NCBI GenBank assembly: GCA_035235625.1
Contig: CP141146.1
Span: 40,097,709 to 40,161,708, forward strand
Direction: 5' to 3'
Origin: Saururus chinensis
Taxonomy: Eukaryota; Streptophyta; Magnoliopsida; Piperales; Saururaceae
DNA length: 64,000 nucleotides
Of this stretch, positions 59,291-64,000 are shown piece after piece. Under the pieces are notes generated by a model. That model had not been told where the DNA came from. It saw only the letters and a list, made by a program, of their open reading frames with translations, and did no database searches. Every line of letters begins with the position of its first letter. Positions within the stretch are counted from its first letter, which is position 1. Made by a program: the position numbers and the translations under genes.

Positions 59291-62200
59291 AGTAGGTCGG
59301 GTTGCACTAGGCCAAAGTGGGGTCCTGGCCTTGGCCCTAGGCAGGCTTTCAAAAGTCCCGCCCTAGGCCAGTTTTAATGTGGCAAGGGCCGAGTAGTTTT
59401 TTTTCTTCGTTGCCTTTTATATATTTTATTAAAATATTTTTAATAGAAAAATTTATAATCTTTGGGTGAGGTCCCACTAGTTGATCCCATAAGACACAAG
59501 ATAATATACCTTTGGCCTTTAGTTAAGGATATTCACAACTAAAAGAATTTGGGAACAATCAAAGTTGAATTGGACACTTGAAAAATCTTGAAGCATGAAA
59601 TATAACATAACTATAAATATGAAGCATTTAAATAAAATCTAATAATTAAATATTAATAGTTAAAAATCCCCAAAAATGTGGTATGAAAATAGACACAATT
59701 CAAAATCTCCCATAATTTTCCTAAGGCCAATCTATGTAGGTAAGTTCCTGTAACCTAACTTAGAATTAATTATTGACATCTAACAAAAACTTGATCAGAG
59801 AAAGACATTGGAGTTTTGGCCATGAGAACTCAATAGAAAATCATGAGCTTTAATCCAGACATACCCCGAGATATCCTTAACAAGCCAAAAAGAGCTGGAA
59901 TTGATTTGAGTACCAAGAAGTAGCAGAACACTCCAGCCTTTCCAAGTACTTAGTTTAAACCGAGGCTAAAACATCATATTTACAACCACCTAATCCCAAC
60001 CTAATGGACTCCTCCATTAACAAGACTCTAGAAACTCATTATTGCAACCATAAGACATAGAATACTAGTCATAATTATGATCATATATGAATTAAACACA
60101 TGCATAGAGTCGTAAGCACATGAAACTTCATCAAACATCCCAACTTTAACAACCAACATGCGTTTTCATTCAAGCATTCATGGATCATTCATATCTATTT
60201 ACAAACAAGTCAAAAACCCCAGATTCATCATGAACTAAAGAGGTGCAAGTAGTCCCCACCTTTTTCGATGAAGTAAAACTCCATCCCCATGTTTTTTTAT
60301 CCTTGCTAGAATAGGTGGGTTGAACTCCTTCTCCAAGCTCTATGGATGGTCTTGAAGGCCTCCACTCACCAAAGAGTCCAATGGAGAGATGGGTGGCTAG
60401 GGCAAACAAAGAGCGGAAAGAGAGAGGAGAGGGTGATTGTTTATAATTAAACCCTTTGTAAGTGTACAAGTTAATTGTTACGTTAAGTATTTAAGGGTTG
60501 TCGAACCTCAGGTACTGATGAATTAATTACAAAATTTAAGAGAAAAATTCATTGATAACTGAAACTTAAATCAAACAAAGGAAGTAATCAACTAAATTAA
60601 AAAGAAGAGATCAATATGATGGAAATTACTTAGGAAATCGAGTCTACTATAGAACCATAACAATTTCTTAACCAAATCAAGTGTGAATATAAATAAGTAT
60701 TCTCAGCTACAAGTTAGAATTACTTTAGAAAGAATTATTAATTAAATCCATGACATGAAGTATCTTCAATAATAGCACAAATCATTTACACTAAACTAAA
60801 TTATAGGCATAACTTGTCTAATTTTAGTATAACTAATCCAATTTATTAATCATATGAACATCAAAACTATTGCATGACCATATAATCTAAATCAATGGAA
60901 TTAGAGTTGGTGTAAATCTCAAAACCACATCAATCTATCATATACAAGACTATAAATCAACATAGATTTGAATGACATAAAAGCTCTTCTATTAAAAGAA
61001 AATCTTTGTCGTACAATTGTCATTAATCACAACAAAGATCTAAATTAAAAAGAAAAAAAACTGAAACTAATCTATAGTTTCATCAATTCCTAAGTAAAAG
61101 AAAAACCTTGACTTGCACGGTAGAAGAAGGCTCTTAAATCTTCATTTAAAGATTTTAATGCTCCTCCATCTTCTTTCCCTTTTTCTTTTTAGAAAATCTA
61201 CTAAAACTTATCAATTTTGAGCTCCATATGGTTTTATGTAGGTATGAGAGTCATAAGAGAAAGTCTAATAGGAAAAAGACTCAAAACTTGCCTAAAATAG
61301 GAAACTATACGTTATCGTGTTCAAATGGTTATATTATTTCTGCAATCTAGATAGTTCTATTCTGTTTCATGTTCAGTTTCTATTCAGGAAGCTAAGCCTG
61401 TTCACTGGATAATCCATATTCCAATATATTTTTCTACTATGTTCATTAAGCAATTTCGTTCACGTCCATATTAATTTTTAATAAATATGTAACTCCGAAA
61501 AGTTGTCCAAATCATTTTAAAGTGTGTTAGGAGTTTTTTGAAATATTTTGTACATTGTCCAAGGACCTCGACAAGCGCATCATACCTACAAAACATAAAA
61601 AAAATACATTTTAGACATGTATATGAATAAAATCTCAACATGATTCTAATACACACCTAAACTACTCATAACTCCCAAATTAATTAATAATTAAACTAAA
61701 TTATTAATAAATATCTTAATATAAATAAACTATAATTAACCTAATACTATAGTAGTAAATAAGGTAAATAGGCATATAAAATAGATATATTTCACACTTA
61801 CTAGAGGGCTAGCTGAACAAAGGGAGGGGAGAGAGAGAAGGTGGCAGGTGGGGGAGAGAGAGAGGAAGGAGAGGGAAGTCCTTATAGGGAGATTTCCCAG
61901 TAAGGCTAGGATTCCTCTTGTGAATCCTCTCAATCTAATGTCCCCAAGTATTTTCCTAATTTAGATCAATCATTACCAATTTGAAAGATCAACTCCTTGG
62001 GAGGCTTGACACCAAAGCAAGGGTTTGGGCTAGCTAGAGGCCAGCAGGGCACACACTTAGGCCCATTTAAGTCTGGCTTACACATTGATCAACCGAATTC
62101 TTTCTTTTCCAATTAAAGCTAGTTCTTCATCAAAGTTTACTTAAATAGATCACCCCAAGATCCTACCCTTTTGATTAGGGCTTGGTGGGCTAGTCTAGGT

Positions 62201-62538
62201 GAATCTCATCCACCCATGGGTACACTCTCATTCACAATCACTTGGTTCAAGTCATGTAGGTGGGTCCTCTAACTTACCGAAAATAGAACTTAGGTCAAAG
62301 TACTATTTTTTTCCCTTCCTGGACCTCTGGTTAGGGTTTTAGGTCTTTCAGTAGCTGAGTTGACTAGGTTGACCATACAATCCCCCACTCTTGGCTTAAA
62401 TTAGAAAAGTTTTCACCCTTTCCCCGAATGGTTAAGGGGTCAAATATATGCTTTTTTGTGGTCCGATTTAACAGGTTTGATTTCTCTCCCAAAATTAATT
62501 AACTACAAAAAATTCTTTCAAAATTTTGGGGTGTTACA
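59291..62538. other. Decayed repeat DNA, probably an LTR split by another element
   Basis: No gene. The right edge GGGGTGTTACA at 62538 looks like the end of a gypsy LTR, and the text before it is LTR-like (a purine-rich GGGAGAGAGAG stretch at 61815-61875). The left counterpart was not found. From about 60427 a motif block (ATTAAACCCTTTGT .. GGGTTGTCGAACCT) begins, which recurs inverted at about 63325-63403. Confidence 0.4.
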
Positions 62539-64000
62539 AGAACGATCAATCGCCATAGCACAATTGTCAATTGGTCGACATGGAGTTTCCCAATTCAACA
62601 TGTATTTATTCCTTTTCAAAGCCAAATTTCTCAACCGACTTAGAGGTCGATATAAGAACTCTTTTAGAAAAAAATGAAGGGAGACAACCTAATTTTTAAA
62701 GGCCTAAAGTGAAAAAGGAGAAGGAGAAATCAAGAGTTTTCATCGATATGCAAAGATCTCCATCAACCATGAGAGGCTAAAGCTTTGAAGCTTAGGAACA
62801 TGATGAAGACATAGATGAGTATCACTATCCTCTTCTTAATATTTTAGATTTTTATTTTGTGGATGCTAATGTATGACAAAAGATTCCTTATAGGAAGAAG
62901 CTACAATGTTTAATTCAATTCTATGTGTTTATGCATATGGTGCTGGTTTTCACATCAATTCTAATACTTGTAGTTTAGAAGAGATGGTCATGCAATAGTA
63001 TTTTCTGTTTATGTGATTGATTTATTTGATGAGCTATGCTAAAATTAGACGAGTCATGCATATAACCCTATATTAGAATAGATGATTTGTACAAAGTCAA
63101 AGATAATTACAAATTTCTTAGAGATGTTCTAGCTTGTAGTTAATATCATCTATGTCATACACAAATGTAAGCATGATTGTCATGAGAGGCATTATTATGA
63201 TTCTATTAGTGGATTCATAGTTGTAAGCTAGTTTCCATAATATTACTTTTTCGTACAATATGTTTGTGTTAGTTTTAGTTTTTAATTTAAAATAATTTTC
63301 CTTAGGTTTGGTAATAATTTAATCCCATCCCTAAGGTTCGACAACCCTTCACACTCATCATAGTACAATTGCTTTGTACACAAAGGGTTTAATTTTAAAC
63401 AATTAGTTACATGCATGGTTTCACACCAAATTTGTTACTTTGTTCCCCTATAAATACCCTTTGATGCCCTACAACACTAATCTCTTTGGAATCTTACCTT
63501 GATTCAATTGGAGGGCACGTCAAAGATCAGAGGAAGTGAAGAAAGGAACAAAACTCTTAGATCTTGTGTCTACTGTCTGGAGGAAAATGTTGGATTACAT
63601 ACCTTGTAATCATATGATGGTTTAAATGGATATTTTTAATCTCATTGCATGCTTGGTGATGTATTGTGATTTATGTTTTGGTTTTTTTAATAGTTTATGT
63701 CATGCTTAGAGTACAAATGGTATTTATGTTCCATGAAGATTAAATGACAAAAATCATTATTTTTCATTGAGGATTTATTATTAAATGACATGATAATCAT
63801 GTTTTATTTATGATAGTATTTTGTACTTGTTGTTAAATTTTAAATGTTTACTTGCAAGTGCACAAATCTATAGTACATAAGCGGCAAAATGGAGTGTCGA
63901 TCCCATAGAGACTTGAAATTGGAAAACCAAATTTAATCTAACTCAAGTAAACCCTAATCTAGATATCAAATATAAAGTGAATAACTTAACTAAAGTAAAA
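62539..64000. other. Noncoding repeat DNA with a promoter-like site
   Basis: No gene is supported. A TATA-like CCTATAAATACCC stands at about 63450, followed by leader-like sequence, possibly an LTR promoter. At 63838-63930 another version of the TGCAAGTGCACAAAT .. GTGTCGATCCC motif occurs. The window ends inside this repeat. Confidence 0.35.

Noticed and set aside
59281..59400. Start of another hAT element (CAGGGCTGAAAG)
   Set aside because: The end looks suggestive, but no matching second end or target duplication was found.

Overview
This 64 kb window is nuclear DNA of a flowering plant. Evidence is GT..AG-split genes, plant-specific families (a GPI-anchored lipid transfer protein, plant parafibromin) and dense plant-type transposons (Ty3/gypsy chromovirus, Ty1/copia, MULE, hAT, Stowaway). 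GC-rich exons in AT-rich intergenic DNA suggest a monocot, but this is weak inference and no species is claimed. Coordinates come from hand counting, and exon models are manual splices.

Only four host genes are convincing: a three-exon LTPG-type lipid transfer protein (2823-3718, +); two intact, nearly identical single-exon GNAT acetyltransferases in a segmental duplication (4820-5335 and 15873-16388, both -); and a complete three-exon CDC73/parafibromin gene of the Paf1 complex (48403-52261, +). An apparent captured 5' piece of an Asterix (UPF0139) gene lies inside a hAT-like element near 58.4 kb.

Layout. 1-1955: right part of a MULE carrying a plant mobile domain (PMD) gene. 2-4 kb: LTPG. 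4.15-6.25 kb: GNAT block A, with a hAT-like insertion absent from block B. 7.2-13.2 kb: decayed copia element split by a 3.46 kb solo LTR (family B, TSD AGTTG). 13.2-15.2 kb: truncated gypsy LTR (family F). 15.2-16.9 kb: GNAT block B. 19.4-35.2 kb: a nested stack in which an outer LTR (E, TSD CTAGT) contains a C/B LTR composite, which contains an 8.5 kb Tekay-like chromovirus (D, TSD AAGTG). 36.9-40.3 kb: a second C LTR, inverted. 41.4-48.2 kb: a MULE with decayed transposase and PMD genes, ending about 240 bp before the CDC73 start codon. 52.3-59.3 kb: a hAT MITE, AT-rich DNA, and a copia element split by the gene-carrying hAT element. 59.3-64 kb: decayed repeats without a recognisable gene.

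The host genes do not form a pathway. The main interest is the repeat architecture: datable nested insertions, conserved hairpins in the family C leader (one with a compensatory base change), an extra zinc-knuckle ORF before gag in element D, a long inverted repeat inside CDC73 intron 1, and a likely gene-conversion tract across the GNAT copies. I found no tRNA, rRNA or CRISPR array.
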